Assembly: GCA_958428235.1 (NCBI GenBank)
Contig: CAUAFG010000003.1
Location: 99,415-163,414 of the forward strand
Direction: 5' to 3'
Length of the DNA: 64,000 nucleotides
Origin: Faeciplasma sp900553675
GTDB taxonomy: Bacteria > Bacillota > Clostridia > Oscillospirales > Ruminococcaceae
The notes beneath the pieces are model-generated. The model saw only the letters and a program-made list of their open reading frames with translations, did no database searches and was not told the origin of the DNA. Below, in pieces: positions 1 through 8,102 of the stretch. Position 1 is the first letter of the stretch. Each line of letters opens with the position of its first letter. A program made the translations under genes and the position numbers.

Positions 1-63
1 AACAACGCCGTATCTTATTCTAACGGCTGGGTCGGAGGTGTTTTTATAGTCTTTTATAAATAG
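1..63 (+). CDS. possible C-terminal end of a gene cut by the window edge
   Basis: Frame 1 is open from the first base to a TAG at 61-63 and would give a 20-residue tail ending in GGVFIVFYK. Nothing identifies a family and there is no supporting terminator, so this is only a possible partial gene. The following bases up to the next gene at 160 are AT-rich and show no recognisable feature. Confidence 0.2.
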   Translation, partial: NNAVSYSNGWVGGVFIVFYK

Positions 64-159
64 TCTTTTCAGCAAATATAACACCTTACCTAATATAATA
101 ATATAAGTATATCATATTATCAAAATAAATCAATAAGAACCACGAAAGTAAAATCTTCC

Positions 160-738
160 TTATTTTCTGGTCTGCTCATCCAGCGTAAGCTCGTATGCGG
201 GGAGAAAATCGGATATAAACAGATCTGCTTCGGGCAGATTCATCCGCTTAATAGCTTCAAGAGTCTGCTTTTCAGCCTGCGCAAAGTCGTTGTTGCCCGA
301 CTTTCTTTCCTCTATGCACTTTATAAGCGCGGAAATCTTGTCCGCCGTCTTTACCAAAGACGCAAGCTCTTTATCATCCGGCGCGAGAATTGCGCGGTAA
401 TCCTCGGCAATGTCGGCAGGAATCTGCGAAACAAGCTCGTCCACCGCTGCCGCTTCCACCTTTTTATACGCTTTGCTGATATCGCTGCTGAAATATTTTA
501 CAGGCGTTGGAAGGTCGCCGGTTATAATCTCCGGAACGTCGTGAAAGATTGCCAGAACCGCGGCTCTTTCCGGATTTACATTTCCCCCGAAGCGCGAGTT
601 TCTGAGCTCGCACAAAAGATGCGCGATAATCGCAACGTCAAGCGAATGTTCCGCGATATTTTCCTCGCGTGAGTTGCGCATAAGCCCCCAGCGGTTGATA
701 TATTTCATCCTCGATGTCAAGGCAAAAAAGCTGTTCAT
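160..738 (-). CDS. HD-domain 5'-deoxynucleotidase, YfbR-like
   Basis: A 192-residue HD-superfamily phosphohydrolase of the YfbR type, which removes phosphate from deoxynucleoside 5'-monophosphates in the cytoplasm. The HD metal ligands can be read directly: His31 (in AEHS), His66-Asp67 (in IFHDVPE, with the family's Glu70 nearby) and Asp133 (in TADK). Length is close to the E. coli protein (about 200 residues). The ATG overlaps the TGA of the preceding DUF4364 gene (ATGA), so the two are probably translationally coupled. Substrate choice is inferred from family similarity only. Confidence 0.85.
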   Translation of the reverse strand: MNSFFALTSRMKYINRWGLMRNSREENIAEHSLDVAIIAHLLCELRNSRFGGNVNPERAAVLAIFHDVPEIITGDLPTPVKYFSSDISKAYKKVEAAAVDELVSQIPADIAEDYRAILAPDDKELASLVKTADKISALIKCIEERKSGNNDFAQAEKQTLEAIKRMNLPEADLFISDFLPAYELTLDEQTRK

Positions 739-1325
739 ATGTCACTGACCTCCTCGGGTACAGGGTCGTATTCCTCGTTTTCTATGGCGAAATCTATTAT
801 TTTGGCATAGAAATCAGTGGGATTCAGGGATATCTTTTCGGACAGCATCTTTGCCTGCTCCTCGTCGGGGGCGAAGAGCTTCAAGTCCATAAGCGCAATG
901 CCGCTGTCGGTGCAGAGACAGTTGACCGAATATCCCCTGTCCATCTTTACAACATCCACCTTAACGTCGTTGTCGTTTTTAAGCTTGGCAAAAAATTTCA
1001 AGCCGCTGGAGAGTATTCTGTCGCGGAAACTTTTTGGAACAAGCCGTTTGAAATCGTTGGCTCCCCTCTTTGCGTTTTCGGAGAGATAGTAATACTCAAC
1101 GCCGTCGATATCCTTTGTCAGAATCATTTTGCTGTCTAACATCTGCTCCACAACGTCGGAGTACAGGAAATAGTTCACATAACCGTCCGCCGTGGCGATC
1201 TCGGTCAGTTGGTCGCGGGTTATGGGACGTCCTAACTGCCACATAAAGTATGCTAAAAGTATTTTTACCTCATAGGTATCGTCGAGCTTAAGCTCGGGGT
1301 TGAGATAGTCGTTGTGCTTTATCAT
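735..1325 (-). CDS. DUF4364 family winged-helix-like protein
   Basis: A 196-residue protein that I recognise as the DUF4364 family of Firmicutes. The first 80 residues (YEVKILLAYFM, then PITRDQLTEIA) have the spacing of a winged helix-turn-helix, and the rest is mixed alpha/beta. The function is not known; a transcriptional or nucleic-acid-binding role is an inference from the fold. AAAGGAAG lies upstream of the ATG. It is followed with a 4-base overlap by the YfbR-like nucleotidase, and the aroA-like gene lies 21 bases upstream, so the three may form one transcript. Confidence 0.75.
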   Translation of the reverse strand: MIKHNDYLNPELKLDDTYEVKILLAYFMWQLGRPITRDQLTEIATADGYVNYFLYSDVVEQMLDSKMILTKDIDGVEYYYLSENAKRGANDFKRLVPKSFRDRILSSGLKFFAKLKNDNDVKVDVVKMDRGYSVNCLCTDSGIALMDLKLFAPDEEQAKMLSEKISLNPTDFYAKIIDFAIENEEYDPVPEEVSDI

Positions 1326-1346
1326 AAATCAGCTTCCTTTAACAAA

Positions 1347-2570
1347 TCAGTTTTTCAATATCGGTGGTTGTCCGGTGCTGTATTCCATTATTCCGCCAAG
1401 GTCGTGGAAGGCTTCAAAAAATTCGGGGCAGTATTCCTTTGCACATTCCGCGTTGTTAACCGTCAGATTACCGCGGCAGATTGTTGAAAGTATCATGGCG
1501 GCATACACGATTTCAGGGCTGCCGCAGGAATCAAGGCTTCCTCCTGCCAGAGATTTTCTGCCCTTTATGCGCAGATTACCACCGTCGGAATATGCGCACC
1601 CTCCGGCGCCGTTTATCATCGCGGATATATTGCCTATTGCTTCTTCGCCGATATTCCTGAGGACAGATTCGCCCTTAAGAGAGCAGGCAAACACTGCCAT
1701 TATCGGTGCTAAAGAAAGACATCCCGAAAAATCGTAATCAAAGCCCTTTCTTCCGGAATACATCACCGAGCGGATTATTTCAAACACGGCGGTTTCGGGC
1801 TGGAAGGATGCAGCGTCAAGTCCGGTGACGCTTATATTCGAGGTCATAGCGTTGGCAGCGGCGAAGTTTGAAGCGATGAGAAAATCTCCCCCAGCCCTTG
1901 CTTCCGAAAGGCAGAAATTCTGACCTCCGCGGATTACATACTTGTCCGACGAACAAACCGCCTGAATTCTGCTATGGTGCATAGCGTTTAAGGTCATATC
2001 TATATACGGCTTATGCTTGGGCTGAGAGCTGAAAACTATCATGCTGTCCGTTTCAAATATCGCGAGGGCAAGCATAAGCCCAGATATAAGCTGATGCGGC
2101 GAATCGGGCGGCAGCTCGTATATTCCAGAGCCAAGGCTCCCGCTTATTTTAAACGGCATTTTGCCGCAGTAATCGGTTGTTATACCGTGGCTGCACAGGC
2201 AGGCTATAAACTTTTCAAGCTTATCATCGGCAAGAGACTGGCTGCCGCAGAACTTTGCATTGACGCCATATGCGGCGGCTATCGGAAGAGCATATGCCAA
2301 AGCAGGAAATGAGCTTCCGCAGTCGACGGATATGCTTTTCTTTATTACCATGTCGGCAAAGCGTATGCAGTCATCCCTGACGCTCAGCTGCGCCCCCATG
2401 ATTTTAAGCGCGTTTATCAGGCGGGAGACGTTTTCGGTCATTCCAACGCCTTTTATAACCGAGGAAGGCTTTGAAAGCGCGCCGCAGACCAGAAATCTTA
2501 GCGCTTCCTCCTCGGATGGCACAGCCCTGAAGGTTCCGCAAAGCTTTGCCGGTGTTATTATCAAATCCAT
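1347..2570 (-). CDS. EPSP synthase (AroA)-like protein, catalytic residues not conserved
   Basis: A 407-residue protein with the length and repeat architecture of 3-phosphoshikimate 1-carboxyvinyltransferase (EPSP synthase). The family outline is visible: VPSEEEALRF near residue 18, PHQLISGLMLA in the middle, LAPIMAVFACSLKG, and CPEFFEAFHDLGG at the C-terminus. Several active-site positions differ. The SKS motif (Lys22-Ser23 in E. coli) reads S-E-E although the following Arg is kept; the PD.aP aspartate reads S in LSLAP; the KESDR and DHR motifs are absent; and the C-terminal K.yP lysine is not in register. It probably does not catalyse the shikimate reaction, and its real role is unknown. 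The start has GAGG upstream and no other aro gene is nearby. Confidence 0.7.
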   Translation of the reverse strand: MDLIITPAKLCGTFRAVPSEEEALRFLVCGALSKPSSVIKGVGMTENVSRLINALKIMGAQLSVRDDCIRFADMVIKKSISVDCGSSFPALAYALPIAAAYGVNAKFCGSQSLADDKLEKFIACLCSHGITTDYCGKMPFKISGSLGSGIYELPPDSPHQLISGLMLALAIFETDSMIVFSSQPKHKPYIDMTLNAMHHSRIQAVCSSDKYVIRGGQNFCLSEARAGGDFLIASNFAAANAMTSNISVTGLDAASFQPETAVFEIIRSVMYSGRKGFDYDFSGCLSLAPIMAVFACSLKGESVLRNIGEEAIGNISAMINGAGGCAYSDGGNLRIKGRKSLAGGSLDSCGSPEIVYAAMILSTICRGNLTVNNAECAKEYCPEFFEAFHDLGGIMEYSTGQPPILKN

Positions 2571-2594
2571 ATTTCCTCTATTTATGAGTGCTTT

Positions 2595-4961
2595 TTAAAG
2601 CTTTTTAATCTTGGCATAGTTTGCCATTATCTTTTTGGTTCCTACCTTTTCAAAGGCTATTTCAAGCATGGTGTCGTTAGACATAGCAGTGGCTTTCAGC
2701 ACCGTTCCCTCTCCGAATATATTGTGATATACCCTTTCGCCAACCGTAAAGCTCTGAGCTGACGACGCTGCGCCGGTCGAAGGACGCGAAGCTTTGAGAC
2801 TAGCCATCTGAGAAGCAAACGGCGATGCCGACGGCTCGTGTCTGCGCTCGGTCTTTACAAGGTCAACCGCAGTTCTTTCGGACTGTTTATCCACCGTTTC
2901 GGCGGGCAGCTCGGAAATGAATCTCGACGGCTTATTAAAGCTTGTCGAGCCGAAAAGCATTCTCTGCTGAGCTGAGCTGAGATAAAGCCGCTTTCTCGCC
3001 CTTGTTATGGCAACGTATGCCAAGCGCCTTTCCTCCTCGATATCCGCCTCGGAATCAAGGCTGCGCGAGCTTGGGAAGATGTTTTCCTCCATTCCCACAA
3101 CAAACACATTGTCAAATTCCAGACCCTTTGCGGCGTGAACGGTCATTAAAACAACGCAGTCGTCCTCGGGGTTCATTTCGTCAAGGTCGGTATACAGGGC
3201 GATTTCCTCCAAAAATCCGGAAAGTGAAGGCTCTTCGGCGTCCTGATAGTAGTTCATCATGGTGGATTTCAGCTCGTTGATGTTTTCAAGCCTTGCCGCG
3301 CCTTCCTCGCCCAGCGACTGCATATACATCTGATATCCCGATTTCTCCATAAGCTCGTCCAGCAGCTCCGGAAGCGGGATAATGGCGGAATGTTCGCGGA
3401 GCTCGTCGAACATCTCGGCAAGCTGAGTAAGCTTTAGGCTTGTGCGCGATAGCATGGGTATATCCTGAGCGGTGCGCATTATCTGCAATGGTGATTCGCC
3501 GAGATTGCCCGATATCTGCTCCAAAAGGTCAACGCTCGCCGCGCCTATTCCCCTTTTGGGCTCGTTTATAATTCTTTTCAGCCTTAAAATATCGTTTTCG
3601 TTGTTTATGACTGACAGGTAGGAAATGATGTCCTTAATTTCCTTGCGCTCGTAAAACTTAACTCCTCCGAAAACTCTATAAGGAATTCCGCTTGCCATAA
3701 GAGCATGTTCAACGGCGTTGGACTGGGCGTTCATTCTGTAAAGGACTGCGTTTGCGGAATACTTTCCGCCTGCCTTTACAGAAGACAGTATCTTCTCAGC
3801 AACAAATCTTGCCTCGCCCTGCTCGGTGGAGGCGCGGTACAAAACCACCTTCTCGCCGTCGCCTGCGTCTGTCCACAGGCTTTTGCCCTTTCTGCCCTTG
3901 TTGTTTTTTATTACCTCGTTTGCACTGGTAAGGATATTCTGGGTGGAGCGGTAGTTCTGCTCCAGCCTTATAACCTTGGCGTTTTCATACTGATTCTCAA
4001 AGGAGAGAATATTTTCGATTGTTGCCCCGCGGAATTTGTAGATACTCTGATCGTCGTCTCCGACTACGCAGATATTTTTGCGCTTTCTTGACAGCAGCGC
4101 AACCAGCTTATACTGCACCATGTTGGTGTCCTGATACTCGTCCACAAGGATGTATTTATATAGGTTGCTGTAGTGATCCAGAACGTCGGGGAACTCTTCA
4201 AAAAGCTTGACGGTTAGGGATATTATATCGTCGAAATCGACGGCGTTGGCGTTCTGCAAACGCTTCTGATAAGCTTCGTAAACCTTTGCAATAGTCTGCT
4301 TGCGATAATCGCCGAAGGCAAGGCGGGTATATTCCTCCGGATCAACCTCCGCTTCCTTGGAATGGGATATCTCGCCCAGAACAAGCTTTGGCGGGAACAT
4401 CTTATCGGAGATATTCATGTCCGAAAGGCAGGTTTTTATCAGCCTCTGCGAATCGTCGGTATCATATATGGTAAAGTTCGAGGCATAGCCGAGCTTTTCA
4501 ATCTCCCTGCGCAGAATCCTTACGCAGGCGGAATGGAATGTGGCTGCGGTTATGCCGCTTGATGAATCGCCCAGCATTTTTTCAAGCCTTTCCTTAAGCT
4601 CCCCTGCCGCCTTGTTGGTAAACGTTATTGCAAGGATGTTATACGGCTTAACGCAGTCAACTGCCACTATCGAGCGAAGACGTTCGGAATCGTCGGTAAG
4701 ACCGTTGGCGTAGTCGGACAAAAACCTTTCATCCTCCGGAGTGGTGCCAGCATACCGTGATGTATCGTTATAAGCGTTGCCGAAGTACACCATATTTGCA
4801 ACGCGGTTTACCAAAACGGTAGTCTTGCCGCTTCCCGCTCCCGCAAGGATAAGCACGGGACCGTTGACGGTGAAAACAGCCTCCCTCTGCATATCGTTCA
4901 GCCGGGAAAAATATTTTGAAAGCGCACGGCGCTTGAGTGCAAGAAATTCATTGTCTGTCAT
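2595..4961 (-). CDS. pcrA: ATP-dependent 3'-5' DNA helicase PcrA/UvrD
   Basis: A 788-residue superfamily 1A helicase. Walker A is AGAGSGKT at residues 40-47; the Q-motif region (LNDMQREAV) precedes it; motif II is VDEYQDTN near residue 270; motif III is GDDDQSIYKFRGA; motif VI is VAITRARKRL. The C-terminal tail after residue 700 ends in the PcrA-type tudor-like segment (VGERVYHNIFGEGTVLK). PcrA unwinds DNA in nucleotide excision repair, clears RecA and resolves replication-transcription conflicts. The ATG lies downstream of a possible promoter in the gap shared with the divergent permease gene. Confidence 0.95.
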   Translation of the reverse strand: MTDNEFLALKRRALSKYFSRLNDMQREAVFTVNGPVLILAGAGSGKTTVLVNRVANMVYFGNAYNDTSRYAGTTPEDERFLSDYANGLTDDSERLRSIVAVDCVKPYNILAITFTNKAAGELKERLEKMLGDSSSGITAATFHSACVRILRREIEKLGYASNFTIYDTDDSQRLIKTCLSDMNISDKMFPPKLVLGEISHSKEAEVDPEEYTRLAFGDYRKQTIAKVYEAYQKRLQNANAVDFDDIISLTVKLFEEFPDVLDHYSNLYKYILVDEYQDTNMVQYKLVALLSRKRKNICVVGDDDQSIYKFRGATIENILSFENQYENAKVIRLEQNYRSTQNILTSANEVIKNNKGRKGKSLWTDAGDGEKVVLYRASTEQGEARFVAEKILSSVKAGGKYSANAVLYRMNAQSNAVEHALMASGIPYRVFGGVKFYERKEIKDIISYLSVINNENDILRLKRIINEPKRGIGAASVDLLEQISGNLGESPLQIMRTAQDIPMLSRTSLKLTQLAEMFDELREHSAIIPLPELLDELMEKSGYQMYMQSLGEEGAARLENINELKSTMMNYYQDAEEPSLSGFLEEIALYTDLDEMNPEDDCVVLMTVHAAKGLEFDNVFVVGMEENIFPSSRSLDSEADIEEERRLAYVAITRARKRLYLSSAQQRMLFGSTSFNKPSRFISELPAETVDKQSERTAVDLVKTERRHEPSASPFASQMASLKASRPSTGAASSAQSFTVGERVYHNIFGEGTVLKATAMSNDTMLEIAFEKVGTKKIMANYAKIKKL

Positions 4962-4996
4962 AAATCTATCTCCAAAACTACATAATAATCTATATA

Positions 4997-5025
4997 ATTA
5001 TATCATGAATCGAACAAAAATGAAA
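4997..5025 (-). promoter_or_regulatory. possible promoter for pcrA
   Basis: On the minus strand TTTCAT (-35) is followed after 17 bases by a perfect TATAAT (-10). The -35 box is weak, so this is moderate support only. Confidence 0.4.
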
Positions 5026-5074
5026 TAGATTGAGTAAAATTTCTTTAAGATTTTTATTAAATTTTATTTTTGTG

Positions 5075-5104
5075 TAGACAACTGCCTATATTTTGGTGTA
5101 TACT
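5075..5104 (+). promoter_or_regulatory. possible promoter for the AI-2E family permease gene
   Basis: TAGACA and TATACT separated by 18 bases. It lies inside the longest open frame for the downstream gene, which supports a translation start further in (TTG at 5142). Confidence 0.4.
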
Positions 5105-5141
5105 TATAAATAGCGTATTCCCTTTGAAAGGACTGATAGCT

Positions 5142-6404
5142 TTGAGAGTCTTCTCAGACAAAAAATACAATAAAATCTTCACTTACTGCTTTGCGTTCAT
5201 TATTCTCACGCTTATAATAGTGCTTATAATGTTCCAGTGGGATTCGGTAAGCAGTCTTTCGTCCAACCTGCTGAGGATATTCGCCCCTGTTATATGGGGA
5301 GCGGTGCTGGCGTTCGTAATGAACCCGATAACCAAGAACGTTGAAAAATTTCTGGGACGATTCCTTTTCCGAAAAAAGCCGCGTCCCAGGGCGGGGCGAG
5401 CAATCGGAATAGTTGTGGCTTCGGTTTTCATCATCGCGGTCATCGCGGCGATAATTCTATCGGTAATCCCTGAACTGATATCCAACATCCCCGGAATATA
5501 CGACGGTCTTGTAAACGACGTTCTGCCAGCCGCCGAAAAGTGGGTTGCAAAGCTTTTGGACGACAACCCCAGCATCGCTGAGATAGTCACCAATGAGCTG
5601 GACAATATTTCGGCTACGATAAGCAAAATAGCTTCAAGCCTTGTCCCTCAGCTCACAAGCTTACTCACAAGTCTTTTGGACTTTGCAAATTCGGTCAAGA
5701 ATTTCATATTCGGATTTATCCTTGCAATATACTTCCTTTCGAGCAAGGAAGCTTTGCAGGCTCAGGCTAAAAAGCTGATAGTCGCACTGTTCAGCGAGAG
5801 GACATATCACAAAATCTTTACCATAACCTCCTCAACAAACACCGCTCTTTTAAGCTTTATATACGGAAAGATAATCGACTCCTTTATTATAGGCTGCATA
5901 TGCGCGGTTTGCATGCTGATATTCAGGATGCCATACGTAATGATAATCTCGATTATCATAGGCATAACAAACATCATCCCTGTATTCGGACCGTTTATCG
6001 GAGCCATCCCCTCGGCAGTGCTTGTGCTTATTGCAGAGCCCGGCAAGGTCATCTGGTTCCTGCTGTTCGTGGTTGCCCTTCAGCAGCTTGACGGCAACAT
6101 CATCGGTCCAAAGGTTTTAGGCAACAAAATCGGGCTTTCATCCTTCTGGGTGCTGTTCTCCATCCTTGTATGCGGAAGCCTGTTCGGAATCGTTGGCATG
6201 ATAATCGGTGTGCCGCTGTTTGCGGTAATGTTCGACATCATCACCGCGATAGTGGATTCCCGCCTGAAGTCAAAGAATATGCCCACCGACAAGGAATACT
6301 ACTCTATGCCCGGGGTAAACATAGGCACGGTGACCGACTCTCCACCGCTGGATATCGTTGAAGAGCCGGAGATAGAAGCCAAGCCGGACATCAAGAAAAA
6401 GTAA
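5142..6404 (+). CDS. AI-2E family transporter / PerM-like permease
   Basis: An integral membrane protein of the AI-2E exporter family (UPF0118). The frame is open from 5070, but I place the start at TTG 5142 because GAAAGGA sits 9 bases before it and a promoter-like sequence overlaps the longer version; this gives 420 residues beginning MRVFSDKK. Several hydrophobic segments are clear: two near the N-terminus, a hydrophilic amphipathic region at about 110-190, then a dense membrane block (VMIISIIIGITNIIPVFGPFIGA...) typical of the family, including the conserved IGP and GL SSFWVL parts. The charged C-terminal tail is cytoplasmic. The transported substrate cannot be told; family members export AI-2 or ions. 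It is followed by a strong hairpin terminator. Confidence 0.85.
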   Translation: MRVFSDKKYNKIFTYCFAFIILTLIIVLIMFQWDSVSSLSSNLLRIFAPVIWGAVLAFVMNPITKNVEKFLGRFLFRKKPRPRAGRAIGIVVASVFIIAVIAAIILSVIPELISNIPGIYDGLVNDVLPAAEKWVAKLLDDNPSIAEIVTNELDNISATISKIASSLVPQLTSLLTSLLDFANSVKNFIFGFILAIYFLSSKEALQAQAKKLIVALFSERTYHKIFTITSSTNTALLSFIYGKIIDSFIIGCICAVCMLIFRMPYVMIISIIIGITNIIPVFGPFIGAIPSAVLVLIAEPGKVIWFLLFVVALQQLDGNIIGPKVLGNKIGLSSFWVLFSILVCGSLFGIVGMIIGVPLFAVMFDIITAIVDSRLKSKNMPTDKEYYSMPGVNIGTVTDSPPLDIVEEPEIEAKPDIKKK

Positions 6405-6413
6405 ACAGATTAA

Positions 6414-6446
6414 AACCGCAGTACAGATTTACTCAGTACTGCGGTT
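6414..6446. terminator. hairpin terminator between convergent genes
   Basis: The 11-bp arms AACCGCAGTAC and GTACTGCGGTT flank an 11-base loop. A-rich sequence on the left and TTAATTTATT on the right let it serve the permease on the plus strand and possibly the pyrophosphatase-like gene on the minus strand. Confidence 0.75.
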
Positions 6447-6464
6447 AATTTATTATGTATCTGC

Positions 6465-6812
6465 TCAGCGCAATATCATAATGCCCTTCATATACTTCGA
6501 TTCGTTGTGGAACTTGTAGATGATGTTCTTTTCCTCCTCGGTGCAGCCTATCAGCAGCTTGATCTCGGAATCGCGCTTATTTAAATCGACTATGCACATA
6601 ACAGCATCTATCCTTTTTTCGCCTGTTCCCACCCAGATGTCTATCCCCTCGCAGTCCATGGAGGATGTGCTTTTTAGGTATCCGTAATCGACCTGATATA
6701 TTATAGCGGGATATCTTGGATGCGTGCTTCCCTTGGGACGGTCTATTACAATTCCCGAGCCTACGACAAGCTCATCCAGTGCTTGCCAGAATTCATTGTC
6801 AAATCTGTTCAT
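6465..6812 (-). CDS. short inorganic-pyrophosphatase-like protein
   Basis: A 115-residue protein resembling a cut-down soluble (family I) inorganic pyrophosphatase. The segment IVIDRPKGS...YPAIIYQVDYGYL, followed by a D-x4-D arrangement (SSMDCEGIDIWVG) and VDLNKRDSEIKLLIG, mirrors the PPase substrate-binding core, but the enzyme is normally 165-180 residues and several acidic metal ligands and the C-terminal helix are missing. I recognise similar short proteins in other clostridia, where they carry the pyrophosphatase name. Activity on PPi is doubtful. Its 5' end overlaps the ACT-domain gene by 14 bases, suggesting coexpression and a possible shared regulatory role. Confidence 0.65.
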   Translation of the reverse strand: MNRFDNEFWQALDELVVGSGIVIDRPKGSTHPRYPAIIYQVDYGYLKSTSSMDCEGIDIWVGTGEKRIDAVMCIVDLNKRDSEIKLLIGCTEEEKNIIYKFHNESKYMKGIMILR

Positions 6813-7209
6813 AACGTCCTGCTGAAGCTGTGCGTCTGCCTAAAGGCAGTATGTTATATCCCGCCCTGCTCAGGCATTTCAACGCCCGTGCTTCGTTCTT
6901 TTTCTTTACAAAAATGTAATCGGTGTAGAATGTTGAAACCACAAATATGCTGATTTTCTCCTCTGCCAAAAGCGTGGATATTTGCGCAAGTACGCCTATG
7001 AGTGATAAATCCAGAACTCCATCTATCCGCAAACCACGCCAGCCGTCATCTCGCTCAACAATATTTCTTGGGACATCTACTGTTCTGCATACAAGCGAGA
7101 TTTCATTCTCTGCATTACCCACAAAGCAATATTCCGCTTCGTAATTAACTGTTGATATGTTCGTAAGCTTGCACACCGTGAAATTGCCAGATATTCTCCT
7201 TATGTCCAT
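6799..7209 (-). CDS. ACT-domain protein (CASTOR-like, COG3603 type)
   Basis: A 136-residue protein. The second half (LDLSLIGVLAQISTLLAEEKISIFVVSTFYTDYIFVKKKNEARAL) is a classic ACT fold: beta-strand, L-x-GVLA-x-IS helix, then two strands. ACT domains bind amino acids or small ligands and regulate enzymes. The N-terminal part probably forms a second, less typical ACT repeat. AAGGAG lies 8 bases before the ATG. It heads a two-gene unit with the pyrophosphatase-like gene. The ligand and target are unknown. Confidence 0.75.
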   Translation of the reverse strand: MDIRRISGNFTVCKLTNISTVNYEAEYCFVGNAENEISLVCRTVDVPRNIVERDDGWRGLRIDGVLDLSLIGVLAQISTLLAEEKISIFVVSTFYTDYIFVKKKNEARALKCLSRAGYNILPLGRRTASAGRYEQI

Positions 7210-7327
7210 AGTTGACTCCTTAATTATTTTTCATTGTTTGACTGTCTCTTATATAAGCCACCAACAAAAGCGGGATTATAACACTAAAAAAATTTATAAA
7301 AAAACAGAAAAAATTTTTAAAAACCTA

Positions 7328-7356
7328 TTGACAAATCAGATTATAAGTATTATAAT
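7328..7356 (+). promoter_or_regulatory. promoter of tRNA-Thr
   Basis: Perfect TTGACA (7328-7333) and TATAAT (7351-7356) with a 17-base spacer, about 38 bases before the mature tRNA. Confidence 0.85.
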
Positions 7357-7393
7357 ACATAATCGTGGCACGGATAAATCGTGTCAAGGGGTT

Positions 7394-7469
<76 letters not shown>

Positions 7470-7470
7470 T

Positions 7471-7504
7471 AAAAACGGTGTACTTCGGTGCGCCGTTTTT
7501 CTTT
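7471..7504 (+). terminator. terminator of tRNA-Thr
   Basis: AAAACGGTGTAC-TTCG-GTGCGCCGTTTTT: a 9-bp stem with two G-U pairs, a TTCG tetraloop and a run of T residues. Confidence 0.85.
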
Positions 7505-7528
7505 TTATGCAATCATCATTTACAGCTA

Positions 7529-8065
7529 TCATGACCGCAGCTTTTTTGATAAACACAGCACCAAATCATCATCATTGACGCAGTCGGCATAGCATGGGCA
7601 GACCTTATCGCGATACCACACCCCCGAGCCGTCGGGGATGTATCCGCGCTTGACATACATCCTCTGCGCGCTGCCGTAGCCGCTGTGAAGTCCCACGTCC
7701 AGATATACCGTATCGGCGTATTGCGAGGCTATCTGCTCGGCGACGTCCATAAGGGCGGTACCTATGCCAAGCCTTCTGAACTTTTCAAGCACTCCCAAAT
7801 CAACTATTTCGGGATAACCCATGCCGCCGAACGCTCCCCACTCGGAGTCGGGGTAGACCGAAATATACCCCGCGATACTTCCCTTATATTCGGCGACAAG
7901 TGGGATTGCCTTGCCCTGCTCCCTGTGCCGAAGCCGCTCATAATGCTTGTCAGCAGACTGCTCCCAGCCCTGAGCGCGCTCCTCGGCGGCAATTATCTCA
8001 GCGTCGGAGTTAACCATATCGCGTATCAGAATATCGTCATTGCTGAAATATACATTTGGTTCCAT
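7529..8065 (-). CDS. GNAT family N-acetyltransferase
   Basis: A 178-residue GNAT acetyltransferase. The acetyl-CoA pyrophosphate-binding loop is clear as RRLGIGTALM (about residues 97-106), preceded by the beta-4 strand PEIVDLGVLEKF and followed by the C-terminal SAQRMYVKRGYIPDG, the usual end of the fold. The start has GAAAGGCGGC upstream. The acceptor substrate cannot be predicted. It lies 37 bases upstream (in genome coordinates) of the metK stop and may be cotranscribed with metK. Confidence 0.88.
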   Translation of the reverse strand: MEPNVYFSNDDILIRDMVNSDAEIIAAEERAQGWEQSADKHYERLRHREQGKAIPLVAEYKGSIAGYISVYPDSEWGAFGGMGYPEIVDLGVLEKFRRLGIGTALMDVAEQIASQYADTVYLDVGLHSGYGSAQRMYVKRGYIPDGSGVWYRDKVCPCYADCVNDDDLVLCLSKKLRS

Positions 8066-8102
8066 CTATTTGCCGCCTTTCTGCGCGATTGCACTGCTGT
8101 TA

